From assembly GCF_004027225.2 (NCBI RefSeq), contig NC_046358.1, positions 7,347,284 to 7,411,283 on the forward strand: a stretch of 64,000 nucleotides of DNA, in the 5' to 3' direction. Made by a program: the position numbers and the translations under genes. Below the pieces are notes generated by a model. The model saw nothing but the letters and a program-made list of their open reading frames with translations, did not search any database and was not told the DNA's origin. The stretch's first letter is position 1. Every line of letters starts with the position of its first letter. This document shows, one piece after another, positions 1 to 13,700 of the stretch. The stretch is from Strigops habroptila. Its lineage: Eukaryota > Chordata > Aves > Psittaciformes > Psittacidae.

Positions 1-3000
1 TGTGTTGCTATTTCCCTAAGGTAACTGGATCTTGGATTTCTTACATTTTATTTAGCTTAGTTTTTCAATTAAAAAACTTAAAATTACTGACTACTACATC
101 TCAGAATTTAGACAGTAGAATAAAGAGAGTAAAAATGTCTGGAAATTTCTCTGTAGGTCTTTCTTTAATCAGTAGGAGGTTTCTTTTGCCATGTCCCCAT
201 GAGAAAGAGTAAACAAATAAAGAATACGTACAATTGCTCATTTAGAAAAGTCAAAGTATAACTGAACTGTTACAAAAAAGAATTGGAGAACACATAAATA
301 TGTATGTATGTTTAACAGTGAACAAAGAAAGGTACAGGAACAAATCCATCTCTCCCTAATTGCAAGGAAACATGAAAAATTCATAATCCTTAAAACGATG
401 TTAAAATATAAACCAAAGGTTTTATTGAATGACCCCATGTGGAGGCTTACAGGCACGGATTTGATCGAGTTTGCTTTGCCTGTAAGGATTTAATGAAGAA
501 CTTCTTGTAACTCATCATTCTTTGTCTTTTCTCTGAAACAAACCCTAGCAGAAGGGTAAGCTTATCTGATACTTCCTGCTATATGTTTGGCACTGTTTCT
601 TGCTTTACCTGTTTGTTGGCTACCCTAAAATGTGTGACTTCTTTCAGGAATGAGGTTTTGGATACATGCTTAAACCCAGAAACATTCCTTTAACACAATG
701 GTTGTAAGAAAATCCTAGAGGAACCTTAGATATAATAGATTGTTATTTAACTAAGAGTTTATCAAATGGGTGTTAGAAAGCGTGTATTAAGAAGCACAAG
801 TAAAGGACAATCATAGCTGCATATATGATCACGATATAAATATCCAAAAAAGGCAGAAACAAAGTTTAGATGTGAATTTCTGAAGTCTAGAGGAAGCTTT
901 TGTTTGGGATATAATTTAAGTAAGCTTGCTATATCCAGGCTTGAACAAGATGCCTATACAACTACATGCCAATTAATAAACACAATTTGTGTATAGGTAA
1001 GCAAGCAAAACATTGCACAAATGTTCTTTTGAAAATCAGTGTCATGGGGCTGTATCCTTTGATTCCTTGTGCTCTTTTGGTCTCTGTCAGCACACAGCAA
1101 AGGAGAAAATCATCTACAGAGATTGCAATCACCCCACATCCAGAGGGTTAATTCTTCCAGAGAAAGAAACACTAGTTAGGAGATATTTACCTATACCTGC
1201 CAAGACTGTAGTCTTTGGTGCTGTTCAGCTGTTAGCACTTGAAGATAGGAAATTCTCTAAGATCCTCAGACCAACCCTGTTATGGCTTTCTCTTGGGGCA
1301 GTAAAGAAAAATGCCTTTTATTCCTTTTTTGCAACATAATTCATATATTTTAGTCTCCATTAAGGAAGACTAAATTCAAATTCTATGTAAGGAGAAAAAC
1401 CCGTAATCAGCCAAGCGCGTATGCCAGTTACTTTAGTATGTGTACACAGGGACTGACAGAACTTTGGATATAGGCATATTACCCTTAAGAGAATTCATCA
1501 CCAAGTTAACGAACATGCCAAGTTGTTTTGAAGATCAATAAAGCAGAAAATCAGAAATGGAAGCCTCTATGATTATACTAAATAGTTCAAATGAGAAGAA
1601 AGAATGCATTAGTTTTTCTTTTCAAGCCAGCCAAAACACTTCAAGTGTTTGAGTGCAAGTCTGGGGAATGCAGGCATTTTGCCCACATTGAAAATGAAGT
1701 TATAGTGAATTTTCTTTGAACAGCTGTAGTACTGTCAAGGCTATGGAAAATGATTTGACTTTGATTTTTCTTTTTGATTAATGGAAACTGCTCACTTTGA
1801 TCAAATAAGCCTTTGAAAAATTGCAGCTTGCTTATTCGAATGGTTGTTAGATACCCACATCCCAGCATACAAATTCTTTTGGTGCTGGTGGGGAATGGGC
1901 CATGCTCAATCCACTGTGACTCGATTTCTTCAGATCATGCATTTTACAGGACTATCAGTTACTCTTGTAGCAGGTATTGTACCTATGTTAAAGAAGGACC
2001 AGGAGTGGCAGGAAAACTGATCGTGGCAACAATAGGGCCATTAGTCTGACTCAACAGCGTGCAAAGCTTTAGAACAGATTTTAAAGGAAAGAAGTAATTA
2101 AGTTAGGACAATAAAATGGAACATATGTTTTTCCAAAGGTAGATCATACTGTACTGATCCGATATCTTTGATAAAAGAAATTATCCAGTTAAGAGAAATG
2201 CTGTTGATTTAATTTGCCCAGACTTCAGGAGAACGCGCAATGTAGAACCAGCGTGCAAATCTTGCAGCTGAGAAAGCTGCACTTCTGATGAACACAGTAA
2301 TGACATACAGGGTCTTCAGAGCGATTAATGTGTGGTGTGATCAAAATCTAGGATAGAAAGAAGATGGAGAGAGTGAATGGGACATGACAGGCTATTGGAT
2401 TAGTGGGTACAGCGGGGTAAGGCTGTATCTATTAAGGCCTGAGAAGAGGCAGTGCTAGTAACTGATGTGTGAAGGGCAACAGTCTAGTTATGAGTTTTAT
2501 TTTTTGAGACAAAATAACTGAGGAACTGTGGAGGTTTCTCTGCATATTCTCTATTCCTTTTTATGTTTGTTAATGAATGTTGCTTTTTCATGTGTAAGAA
2601 GTCTATGCTACTTTCCCTCCTTTCCCCTGCCAGGAGAGAAAATATATCTCTTCTAAACGCAGATCAGAGCATCGACAGTTTTGTGGTTGTTTTTTGTTGC
2701 TTTTCTTTGGGGTTTTTTGTTTTTGTTTTTTTCTAAGACTGTTGAAGGAACTTGCATATAAAATACCAAAACCAAATGTATTTTGCATTGGTTATTTAAA
2801 TAATAAAATTTAAATAGCTTTGAATTATGGAAAAGCTGGGTGGCAAATCAACTACCCAGAGATGAACAGAGTTTATGCAGAGAATGCAGCCCAAGCACTA
2901 ATCCTGCTATCTGCTTCCAGAGGTCTTACTGGCTTCTTATTAGGTTACCCTGTCACTTCATCTATTTGCCTCAGCACTCAAACATATCAGTAACATATAC

Positions 3001-3045
3001 AGGTATTAGTGTAATCTTATTTTTTACATGGAAAATCTTATCCCC
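1..3045. other. AT-rich noncoding DNA, no gene recognised
   Basis: Only short chance reading frames occur here, none with a family signature or convincing splice signals. A T-rich low-complexity stretch lies near 2690-2735. I see no repeat that I can name. Confidence 0.6.
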
Positions 3046-3372
3046 ATATCAAGTGCTGAAGATCACCCTGTTTGACTGTGACCCAGATTTCTCCCTGCCA
3101 AATGTTTGTTTGAGACACACCTGCACTTAGAAATGTATCTACAGGCGATTTAAATATATATAATCCATTTTCATTAGTTTACTTGGGGCAAATAATACAC
3201 TGGTTTGTGTGTAACTGATATTATTATGCTCTGAGCTACCATGAGAGTATATCCATTAATGGTTACCCACGTATGGAGGCAAAGGGTGCCATATACAGAT
3301 ACTCCTATATATTGAGTTGTACAACTTTTTTCTATTGTAAGAGTTTGTTAATTATAATCTTTCCGAAATTCA
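3046..3372 (+). repeat. Unidentified old dispersed repeat, copy A
   Basis: This stretch aligns by eye, in the same orientation and order, with 16205-16545. Shared blocks include a GATCACCC core, a TTGAGACAC block, the block TAGTTTACTTGG.GCAAATA, then AACTGATATTA and GGTGCCATATAC. Identity looks like roughly 65-75% with several indels, so the copies are old. I do not recognise the family; it is not CR1 3' sequence. It could be an old transposable element or a very old local duplication. Confidence 0.55.
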
Positions 3373-6300
3373 GTTGTTCAGATTGAAAAAGCACAGGTTT
3401 GATTTTTACTTGTTACTTTGTGCAATTAAAACTAGAATTCATTTGATATTTCCAAAGCAAGATTAGTGTATTATGTTGCAGGTCACCATTTTAGAAGATA
3501 AAAGTAATAACTAATGCCTGCTACAAGCCATCATGTGACAAGAGAGTATGAAGTCAGCCCTTTAGGCTCCCGTGTGTTACATTTTTGGGAAAATACACAT
3601 TTCAAACGTGGACTTAATGAAGCTGAATGTTTTCCCTGTGTTACTGATAGGAGTTCTTTCCTGGCACCAGCTCCACTACTTCTGTTTGTACTTTACGGAT
3701 GATTTCAAAGACTGGGGAGGGTCATAAGAATAATCAAAGTAACTGAAGGGTGTTTATGATGAGTGCATTTCCAAGTCACCAACTGCTCTTTTCTTGTTTT
3801 TATTCCTATCTTTGTTCCACCTTGCAGACCAAAGTTTGACCTTGCAGAAGCCTGTTCAGTCTGCCTGGGGAAGTGTTTAACAAGGTTCTGGGGCTAGTGG
3901 CTGAGTTCAGGCAAATTCAGGCTGGGGAAAAAGGTGAAAAATGTTCATTAGGAAGGACAGGAGCAGTGGTGAGTTAAGGTAGACAAACTGAGGATGGACT
4001 CCTTATTAAAAACTAGGTGCTTTCTTGAAAAGTGTGGTTTAGCCCAAACCCATGTATTTAGTTTCAGGCAGTAACTGAATCAGGTGTGAGTTCTGCAAGG
4101 GACTAGCTGAGATAACCAAAGTCTGTTGCCCCATTAGATCTAGTAATGTTTTTCCCATACTAAAGCTCTTGGTCACTTCACTAGGAAGCTCTCATACATC
4201 CATGATGTGAACCAGGAAGTTATCAATGTTGTTCCAGTAATGGGAATAGAATTTTGTGAAGATACATCCATATTTGGATGCTTTATATCTCTCTAATTAA
4301 GTCTTTTAAGTCATGGAAATTTTCAGCTATATTCTTCAAGAACTGTATGTATGGCAAGCAGGACTTCCCAGCTTTGCAGGAACTGTGAGATGCTGTAATA
4401 CAGGGTACCACAACTGAAAACATGGGCTCTTTTTTCCTTTGCTATATCTTCTCCTTTTCGCACCACAGGCAGAAATAAAGTGAATTTAAAAAAAGCTCTA
4501 TGAGAGAGAGCAGTAAAGTTACTTAAAAGACTTAAAATATCCTCTTCAGTTTGCACCATGTTATTCTGTATTATCAGTGTTTGCTGATCGCTCTCACATC
4601 TGCAAATGTGAGCATGTTAAAACACTTTTTTGTGATCTGCGATGCCTTTTCTCTACCATAAATATATATCCCTGTGCTTTTGATAAAAACGTGAGAGTGA
4701 GATAAAGGAGGAAGAAACCCCCTTATTTCTCTAATACTAAAGACACACTGATATGTTGGAAGCTTCTGCTTAGGCTCCCTAATACCAAGTGCACTCCATC
4801 AGAATCAGTTTGTTTTATTAGTACTCCTTTTGATTTAGGCTTTCTGGTTGGGGATTGGCTTTCTGTTGTATTTGCAGATAAGGACAACAAGCTTCTGATA
4901 ATTCTCTAGGTATTTCTTTCATAAAAACATACCTGATGATTGTTCTTTGTATGTCATACTTTTGTCACAGTTGGTTTGGTTGATTAACTCATGAAGTTTT
5001 ATAGGTAGCTTATAACTGGTGCAGTTGTGGTTTTAGCTGATGAGATGTTGCTCTGCCAAACAGGATGCAGGACAAAGGTAATCTGGAGTTTATTCAATCT
5101 AGAAAGCTTATTAAATTATGATTGGCCAAAATAATCAATAACTGGCCTTCATCCATCAGAGGAGAAATAAAGCACAGACGACAGAAAAAATGTATTGGGG
5201 AGCAAATTCCAGTGAACTTCTGTGGCTTTTCTCCCTTTTTCTTTAAATGAATAGTAGTTAACATAGTGCTATTCCTGCTGAAGGTATAAAATCAGCAACT
5301 TTATCAAGAAAACCACTTACACATTTTTTAATGGAAACCATACCACTTTTTGTCTTTACGGGAATTGAACACATCAGGTTTGTGCTGTGGACTAGGCTCT
5401 TAGGGTGTTGCCCTTCCTTTGAATAGGTGTGCACCAGTGATACACATCTTTAGGTGGTCAGTGGGATCTAGTGATGAGGTCTGATTTTCGTTTCCCAAAC
5501 TAAACTCTATTGCAGACTGCAGAGTCTCAGTTTCGAGGTATGAGTGAGGGTGTGAAATAAGCTAAAAGACAAGCCTAGGCAAAGCTGTTGATGCAGAACT
5601 ACAGGGAGCTACTGTGTTCCAAATCAGACCTGAAGTTTTTGTGAGCTCAGTTTACTGTCAGTGTCAACACGTAATGAGCCAGGCTTACAAAGTGTAGTTT
5701 ACATCATACAGTCCCCTTCCTGCTTATGACAAAGGTGCAGTCACAGTACACAGGGTGTTATGTGTAGGATAGCCCCGTTTTCTGTTTACGTATTTGTTAG
5801 AGTTGAACAATGTTTTTCATGATATCATCACTGATCTGCAAGAGGGTTAAGGACAGACATTGGAGAAAGATTTCCAAATCTTCCTTTCTGAAGTAGAAGT
5901 AAACAGGTTGCGTAGGATGAAGCAAAATGTTTAAAATCAAAGAAAATATTCAAAATTAAGGTAGAGGTCACTCAGCCCAAATATTTTCTTCCATTTTTTC
6001 TTAGGGTCTAATACAGCTAAGAAAAAAATTCAAACTCTCTTGCTGAAGACAGACCATAATGGGTTGTGCTGCACGTATGGTATTTGAGGATACACCTTTT
6101 TATTTGAGCTGAGGCATTAAGTAAACAGAAAGCAAACTGGAGCCAGAGTTCTGCAAAGCTGTGTCTGCACAGGAAGCTCCAGAGGCAGAAAATGTTGTAG
6201 AGGTACTTTCTCTTCTTTTTTTTTCTATTTCTCTTAGAACATTAGTATGATTTTTTTATTCCTTTGAGGTGTTTTGCTAGTAAATCAAAGTATTTTTGTT

Positions 6301-8223
6301 CTCTATTTGTGTTTTAAAAGATACTGTGTTCTGACTTCAGGTTTAGTGATGTCAAAGGCAATTGGCTTTTCAATTGATCTCTTCAGACTTATAAATAATT
6401 TTGCAGTTGTTAATGCTTTGGTGTGTTTCTGTTTTTGTTTTTACATTGCCTTCATGGCAGTGAAAAGAAAATAATAAATACACAAAACTTTAGCTAGAAA
6501 TCCAGTGACTAATTCCTATGACCTGGGTATTGTGTGTAATAAGTGTAAAAGAGAAGCATAAATCAGATAAAATGCTAAATATTTTGTAGATAATAGATTT
6601 AAAATAGTAGAAGAAGAAATCTTGATGTAATTTATAGACTATTTTAACCTTCACAGGTATTCTACATTTTCTGTATTTCTTTTCTATCTACGTTGATTAA
6701 AAGCCAGGACACAATCTTATTTAGCATCTTCAGTTTCTTCTTTGATATCTAAAACTTTTAGCTGCAAACTGCTAGGAAAGTGCTCTCAAGGCACAAGGAT
6801 TTTTGCCCTTCTGACCTTCTGAAATACATTTATCTACCAATGTGATGTCGTAAACCTATTTTTATGCTTGTGCAAGGACACATTCATGAAAACATAAAGT
6901 ACAAAGACGCACCCAAGTTTCTTCTTTTACTGTCATTTCATCATTGAGATTGTTTCCAGAATACTCTTTTCCTTTTGTGTTACAACCTGAAGTTGCTTTG
7001 GAAATCTTTCCTCAATAAAACTTCTGAGCACTTTTACCTGTAGGATGAGTTCTACTACCCTATTTCAGAGGTAGTAAGCTGCCTTCGTTTTTCAGCTCTT
7101 GCAGCAATTGAATAAGGGTTGCCAAGGCTTACTGAGAGTACAAATTCATTACTAGTTTCTGTTTCACATTCTGCTGTAATCTTTTTTAAATTTTAGACTT
7201 TTGAAAGGTGTTAATAGTTCTAAATTTGAAACGAAATTGAAATAAAGGGTCACCTTGAGTTTTTTCCTCTCAGGCTTCACATATTCCAGGAGTGCTTCAC
7301 TAGTTAGAAATTCTTGTGAACTGTATTGGCAGGTTTTCTTGACTAAGCACATAAATGTAAACCGGACGTGTGCTTTATACATTTGGTCATCCCTGTGTTG
7401 TGTGGATGAAGCAAAAGATACTTCTGAAAGGGCCATTTAATTGTGACTGTACAAAGTGCTTCTGCTGTCTTCCTCTCTCATTCATATAGATTTTCTTCAT
7501 TCTGCTATGGTAACCCCTGAGTGAGCGAGACATACGTGTGGTTAGTCACCATATTATGGTTATACAACATGTTACCACATCCTGTTTCTTAAATAACTGT
7601 AAAAAGGACCATTAAAAGCCATATTTTCTTTGTATTGCTATGTTCAGCCTGAACTAGGATCTGTTAAAAATCATAATCAATGCAGAGTGAATAATTAAAA
7701 AGGTTATGATCTTTTCAGAGAGTGCCATTGCAGGCTTTCATGCAGATGTGCTTTTCCAAGGCTACATTAGTTATCCTAAATCTAGATGCTGCTATTGCTT
7801 CTTTTCTTTTTAGAGGAGTAGAAGTTGTGGGAAAGCTGAGGTTTATCTTAATTATTACTTAGTTTTAGATACTGTTCTTATTAATTAGCATAGTTTAGAT
7901 TGACATCTCTCATCTTTGCAGCCTTATAAGAATACTGATACCATAAAACAATTCCACATTGTCACAAAAATCTATCTTACATCTGAAAATATCAATGCAT
8001 CTTTTATCCTCAAGGGACCAGCTATTGCTTCGTGTACTGGAACTTGGGGCTTGGGACTTTTAAGTTTATCAAACATTTTATTGCATCCTCCACTTAACTT
8101 CAATGGAAGATGGGCTCAGGAGCACAGCTATTGGCATTTTGGGCCTCAGTCACTGATATCAATGGTGGGTTATAGTTGAAAGGACTGTGCTCAGGCAGGA
8201 AGATAGAGGTTGCCTTTATATGT
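3373..8223. other. AT-rich noncoding DNA, no gene recognised
   Basis: About 4.8 kb with no protein-coding signature on either strand and no clear repeat. The reading frames are 60-90 residues long, of unbiased composition, and lack flanking splice signals. Confidence 0.55.
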
Positions 8224-8775
8224 AAGGCTTCTATGAGGTCTCCACACAGCTTCTCTTCTCCAGGCTGAACAGCCCCAACTTTCTCAGCCTGTCTTCATGT
8301 GCTCCAGCCCCCTGATAATCCTCATGGCCTCCTCTGGACTTGCTCCAAAGGCTCCATGTCCTTCTTATGTTGAGGACACCAGAACTGTACACAATACTCC
8401 AAGTGAGGTCTCACAAGAGCAGAGTAAAGGGGCAGGATCACCTCCCCAGACCTGCTGGTCACGCTTCTTTTGATGCAACCCAGCACATGGGTGGTTTGTG
8501 GGCTGTGAGCGCACACTGAAGCCGGCTCATGTTCAATTTCTCGTTGACCAACACCCCAAGCCCTTCTCCTCAGGGCTGCTCTGAATCACGTCTCCACCCA
8601 ACCTATAGCTGTGCCTGGGATTGCTCCGACCCAGGTGCAGGACCTTGCACTCAGCTTGGGTAAACATGAGGTTTGCATTGGCCTATGTCTCAGGCATGAC
8701 AGGGTCTCTCTGAATGGCATCCCTTCCCTCCAGTGTGTCGATGGAACCCCTCAGAACCTCACACTTGTAAACACA
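8224..8775 (-). mobile_element. CR1 LINE internal fragment (ORF2 C-terminal region)
   Basis: On the minus strand this matches the ORF2 segment after the reverse transcriptase core. The frame at 8322-8516 contains [23 protein letters not shown] and [11 protein letters not shown], all shared with the longer CR1 copies in this window. Both ends are missing: it lacks the CR1 3' UTR and (ATTCTATG)n tail as well as everything upstream. CR1 copies are normally truncated only at the 5' end, so this one probably lost its 3' part by a later deletion. Substitutions and stops show it is old and inactive. Ends are accurate to about 15 bases. Confidence 0.85.
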
Positions 8776-10653
8776 GGTAAAAATAAATGTGTTTTCTCCT
8801 ATAGATAATTTCTCTTATTTGTCAAAAGCATTCTGGATTTAATGTGTCCTGCAATGTGTTACCTGTTCATCTGGGCTTATCGTTATCCACAAGGTTGAAG
8901 GACTTTATCCAAGTCATTAGTGACTTGGGCCATTACGTGGCCATGAGCAGATCCAGATGGAATCTCACTGGTTATATTCTTGGAGTTCGATAGCAAATGA
9001 TTAAAAACTAATCTTAAAGTCTGTGGTTATTTCCCCCCTTTCCCCTCCCCTCTTCTTCCCCGGTAGTTTTGACTCTCCCTGAAGTAGTTTCATTTACTTT
9101 CATTTACATTCATTTAATTTACTTTTGAAAATGTTATGATTTAATGTCAATAACATTCTTAGAACATATTACATGACCTGCTTCTTCTCCGTTTATGAGA
9201 CTTGTTGCCCTGTTACAGAAATTAATAGCCAACATGTCAAAAATATAAAGCAATATAGCTTTAAAAACTATCTCTCTCCTTTCATGAATTTTTTTAAATT
9301 ATAGTATTTTTTTCAGAATTTGTCTCTTCGTCATTTCTTGGTTTTTAAATATGAGCAATGTGGTCACCTCTTCACACATTTCTCACACGACTTCTGAGAT
9401 TATGCAGAGGAAGCTAACAGCTCTGTTCTCAGGGTATCTTCATATGTACTTCCTCGGGCCCAGCTGTCACTATGGAGATAGGACTCATTTCACCTAAATT
9501 TAGCTGCTCATAAAATAGCCATCTATATCTGTGCAGGGTGTAGGTCCCTATCACAGTTAAGTGAGACTTAGTACGGTCAATGACCGATAGAGCACTCTTC
9601 TGGAGACATGTTGTACAAGCATACTTGAAGATGAGTGAACTGCAGTATTTCCAATTATTCTCAGACCTCTTCTTTTCCTATTTTAGATGAATTCTTTCTT
9701 ACTGATTTTAGTTGTTAGTTGTGTAATTAGGGGTCATCCTTTTATGAAGAGTGATGGAAAATGTACCTCAGCCTTCTGCAGGTGAGCTGTCACTAGGTTT
9801 TTCTTTTCCTTACAGAGTTGTTTTCTTGCTATCCCTTATGTCCATTTCTTTGTGTAGTTAAATTTGTGCTTTATCCTTTCTGACTTTGTTTCAGCATCTT
9901 GTGCTATTCTTTCATGCTTGTCCTTAGGAGTTTGACCTGGTTTCTACTTGCTGTACATTTCTTTCTCGTGTTTCAGGTCATTGAAGACCATGTTGCTTAG
10001 CCAAGTTGATCTCTGACCATACTTCCTATCCTCCTACTGTGTGGGATTGTTTGTGTTTGTACCCTAAACATCATTCCTTTAAGGAACTGCCAACTCTACT
10101 GAATTCCTTCTGCTTTGCCCGTGTTTCCCATGAGAACTTAACCTTCCAGTTCCCAGGGTTTATTGGAGTCTTCTTGTATAGAGTCCATTGGGTTTGAATT
10201 GATCTTTTCTCTTGTCCCTCATCTAAAAATAATATACATTATCACATCACAGTTGCTCTCAACCAAATTACCTTTACCCTCATGTTCCCAACCATCCTCC
10301 TTCTTGGTTGCTTAGCAGGCAGCCTCTTGGCAGGCTGCTGTTGAAGGATTTGGCAGGCTCTGACAGCTGCTGTAGACCATACGCAGGGAGTGGTTAAATG
10401 CTGCTCATTATACCCAGAGACAGACACAGCACACTGCTTTGTAATATGCAACTGGAGATGCTTACCTAAACGTTCACAGGGAAACACTTGCATCTTTTAG
10501 TTGGATGTTTGATCAAAACAAAGACAAATACTCCGTTTACAGCATTTCAGATGCTCTTCTGGGAAAACATCTATGTGGATGCAGAAACGCTTTGCCCAGC
10601 CTTGAAGTCCAGGTAAGGAGAAGACAAAAACCTCTTCCCTATTTCCTTTGCAG
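8776..10653. other. Noncoding DNA, no gene recognised
   Basis: AT-rich sequence with only short chance frames on both strands. No repeat or conserved motif could be named. Confidence 0.5.
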
Positions 10654-10772
10654 ACCTAGGCATAAAATTAAAGTACTGTGTCTCTTTGGATTGATCTTTC
10701 TTTGTCTAATCTTTATTTTCTATTTACCATCACTCAAAGGAATGGGAAATCTCCACTGAGGTTCTCTGATTG
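10654..10772 (+). other. Candidate exon (possibly noncoding), weak
   Basis: A 119-base segment sits between a good 3' splice site (pyrimidine tract ending TTTGCAG at 10653) and a good 5' splice site (GTGAGTAA from 10773). One frame across it encodes a basic stretch followed by about 20 hydrophobic residues, like a signal anchor, but meets TGA at 10757-10759 before the donor. It could be a 5' untranslated exon of the downstream sulfotransferase gene or a chance match. No conserved coding sequence is recognised. Confidence 0.2.
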
Positions 10773-13700
10773 GTGAGTAAAATTGGATTGTTAATAGTTT
10801 TTCATGTTACCGTGATTTTCATAGTATAGTCAAATCTTCACAAAGAAAGATTTCTTTGTCACAGAGGTTTTTTGGGTTTGCTTTGGTTTTTTCATTTATA
10901 TATTTAGAAATTGCCATTGAATCTCTCAAGAAATAAACCGAGACATTATTTAGCATGTGAAATCACACCAAGATGAAGTGAATCTACAGAGGATTTTTTT
11001 GGCAGTCTCTTTTTCATTGCCGTAGCTCTCCTCAGTTAAGAACAGGGGAGTTTAACATACAGCTAAAAGTTGGCTCTGCAAGGATTCTGGTGCCTGAATG
11101 AAGACATGGAAGCTCCCATTCACTTTCTGGCTTTCCTAATGGTAATATGCACCTTGACTCTTCTTGTTTCAATACAGTTTGCAGCTGCATAGGATTTTGT
11201 CAAGTGTTTAAGCAGAAATTCTCCATGCTAGGTATCTGCCTCAGGATAACTTTTAAAAGCCTTTGAGCAAAGATAATTTACATCTTTTTATACAGGGTGT
11301 TTGGAAACTATGCTCTTTTTTCTCATCCTAAATGGTTCCGGTGACCTCTCCTCTAAGAAGTACTTTGCAGGCTTTGGAAAAAGCATTTGAAAAATGAGGT
11401 TAAGGGAAGATTCCTCTTGTATATTCTCAGTGAAACCTTTGCTGGACTGAGGTGGCACAGGGGAGTAAACCATCCACTTTAAATAACAGGGCAAGCACGA
11501 GCAAGATTTTATGGGGGAAAGTTGGGGATCAGTGGTGAAATAGATTCAAGGAACGAAATCAGCAGGAAGAAATTGTGCCTTGATCAGTAGTGTGAAAAGG
11601 GATGTGGGAGGGAAAAGAAAGGAAAATGTGTCAGTATAGTTTGGGAGATACTAAAATAGATAGAGGAGCTGAAGTGCAGAGCCTGGGACTAGCTGAGTAC
11701 AGAACTGAGAGCGAGAAGCAGTGTGGCTGTGTGGGAGGCTTGGAAGAAGGAAAGACAGATCTGATGAGCTGGGCTCGGAAGTGTGGGGGGCTGTGAGGCT
11801 GACTGAGGAGACTAAGGGAGGAGTCTGGCGGTGGGAGCCAGCAAAGAGCTGGCTTGTGCATGGGGAAGGCTGAACAGCAGAATCGGAGTGAGGTTGGATG
11901 GACATTTGGAAAGGTGGAAAACAGGATTTGCTGGGCAAGCTGACTGGACACAATACAAGGATGGCTTTTGGAGGTAAGGGTTTGCTTGAGTCCGGGTTAA
12001 AATTTAGCCTGAGGAGTGGAAGCAGAGACTGGGGAAGAAGGGGTCACACCTGGGGTGGTGGATGAGGGAAAAGCGTTGGTGCCCATGCAAATTATGTCCA
12101 GCAGGAGGGGAACTCAGTGTTGGAGAGCTGCTAGGGAGTGGGGTGCAAGGAGGTGGAATTGGGAGTAGCAGGAGTGGAAGGCTGGGCAGGCCGTGCTGAT
12201 GGTGGGAGCAGGGGAAGCAGGGACAAGCTCCTTCAATGCCAGGGATGGCATCCTACATGCCTGAGCCTTGCCATTTTGTGGCTGTCAGCGGGTAAGTCTG
12301 ACAAGCTTGGGTCTCGTTATTACTGATGCTGGGTCTGTTCAGAAGATAGGAACCTGCTGCACTGTCAGTTATTCCATTAGAGTATCATAAAATCAAGGGA
12401 GCCAAATGATTTACCACTGACAGTGATTGTTGTGCATGTTGTTATGATGCCACATAAATACATTTTTCGGTAGTTTTTTAACACTTGTGTTTAAGAAACA
12501 AGATATTCCACACAGCTTGACACATGCAGTTCACAGGATGGACATGCTCTTAAGATGCTCTAGGGCTGTGCAGTAGGATCCCCACTACCTACAGCAGATG
12601 AGGGAAGGTGTGCAGTGAGTCAGGCAAGAGGTTTTAGGATGAGAGTTGGAGTTCATTGTCTGCCACAATAATTCCACATGATGTGGAGCACCCACCTTTT
12701 CAGACACTCATTGACTGTCCATTGTTCATTTTCTGGGTGCTTGAGCAGGCTCTGAAAAACAGATTTGTAGATTTTTTGAGCATTCATATCTGTAACTGAA
12801 TCGGCAAGACTATTTTGAACTTAGAGTGTACTGTAATGCTAAATACTCTGAGGTGTCAGCTCTTTAGTTTCAAGACTGTGCTGCCAAAAGCCAGGAGATA
12901 CTTCACCTTATGCTCTCTGATTTAGCTCAAGCACCACTTTAATCCTTCTCTTTCCTCACTTCTTCATATTTGCTACTACATGTGCCATAGTATGATGTAA
13001 AAACATGTTTCATAAAGCAGATTTTAAACAGAACATTTCTGCTGAGCAGCTTGTCTCACAATATAGAGGAGACCAGAAAAGAAAGGAAAAATAGGCCTAG
13101 ATTCTTGTAGGAAGGGAGAAGAATGCATACACACAGTTTGTCAGTAAGGATGTTTCAGGTGAAGAGGTATTTCTGTAAAAGAGCAGGCACCAAAACATTG
13201 GTGTAAGTACTTGTACATGAGCACAGGAGTCTTTGGAGGAGTATAACACAGGAAGAGTTGGGGAGAGCGAGAGTAGAGGTATGGCTTTGAAAATAAACAG
13301 TGTTGGATCCTGAAAATGAGGGTCAAAAGCTGGACTAGAATGATGGAAGGAGCTGATGGGATGGGTGCAAAAAGGAAACTAATTCAAGGAGAGACATTTT
13401 GTATGCACTGGAGTATAAGAAAAGAAAATGAGATAATGGCTGCAATCAGTTATGGTAGAGGGGTACTAGTGGAGGGAATACAAGAAGGCTATAACAAGGT
13501 GAACAGCAGCCAGGAGGTTGCCTGGGGGTTGTGTGCTAAGAGGCTGGACTATTACAGTCAGTCTGGCTATGCTGTTTGGTATGCAATAGCAGGAATGAAT
13601 GAGTCAAGTTTACACAGGGAAGGGAAAAGCAGGAGGGGATCTAGGGTTGAGACAAGGTGGATAAACTTCAATGGCAAGGACAACATTGCTATTACTGACA

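Noticed and set aside
7050-7085. let-7-like GAGGTAGTA string
   Set aside because: Only the seed region matches, and there is no complementary arm at the right distance.
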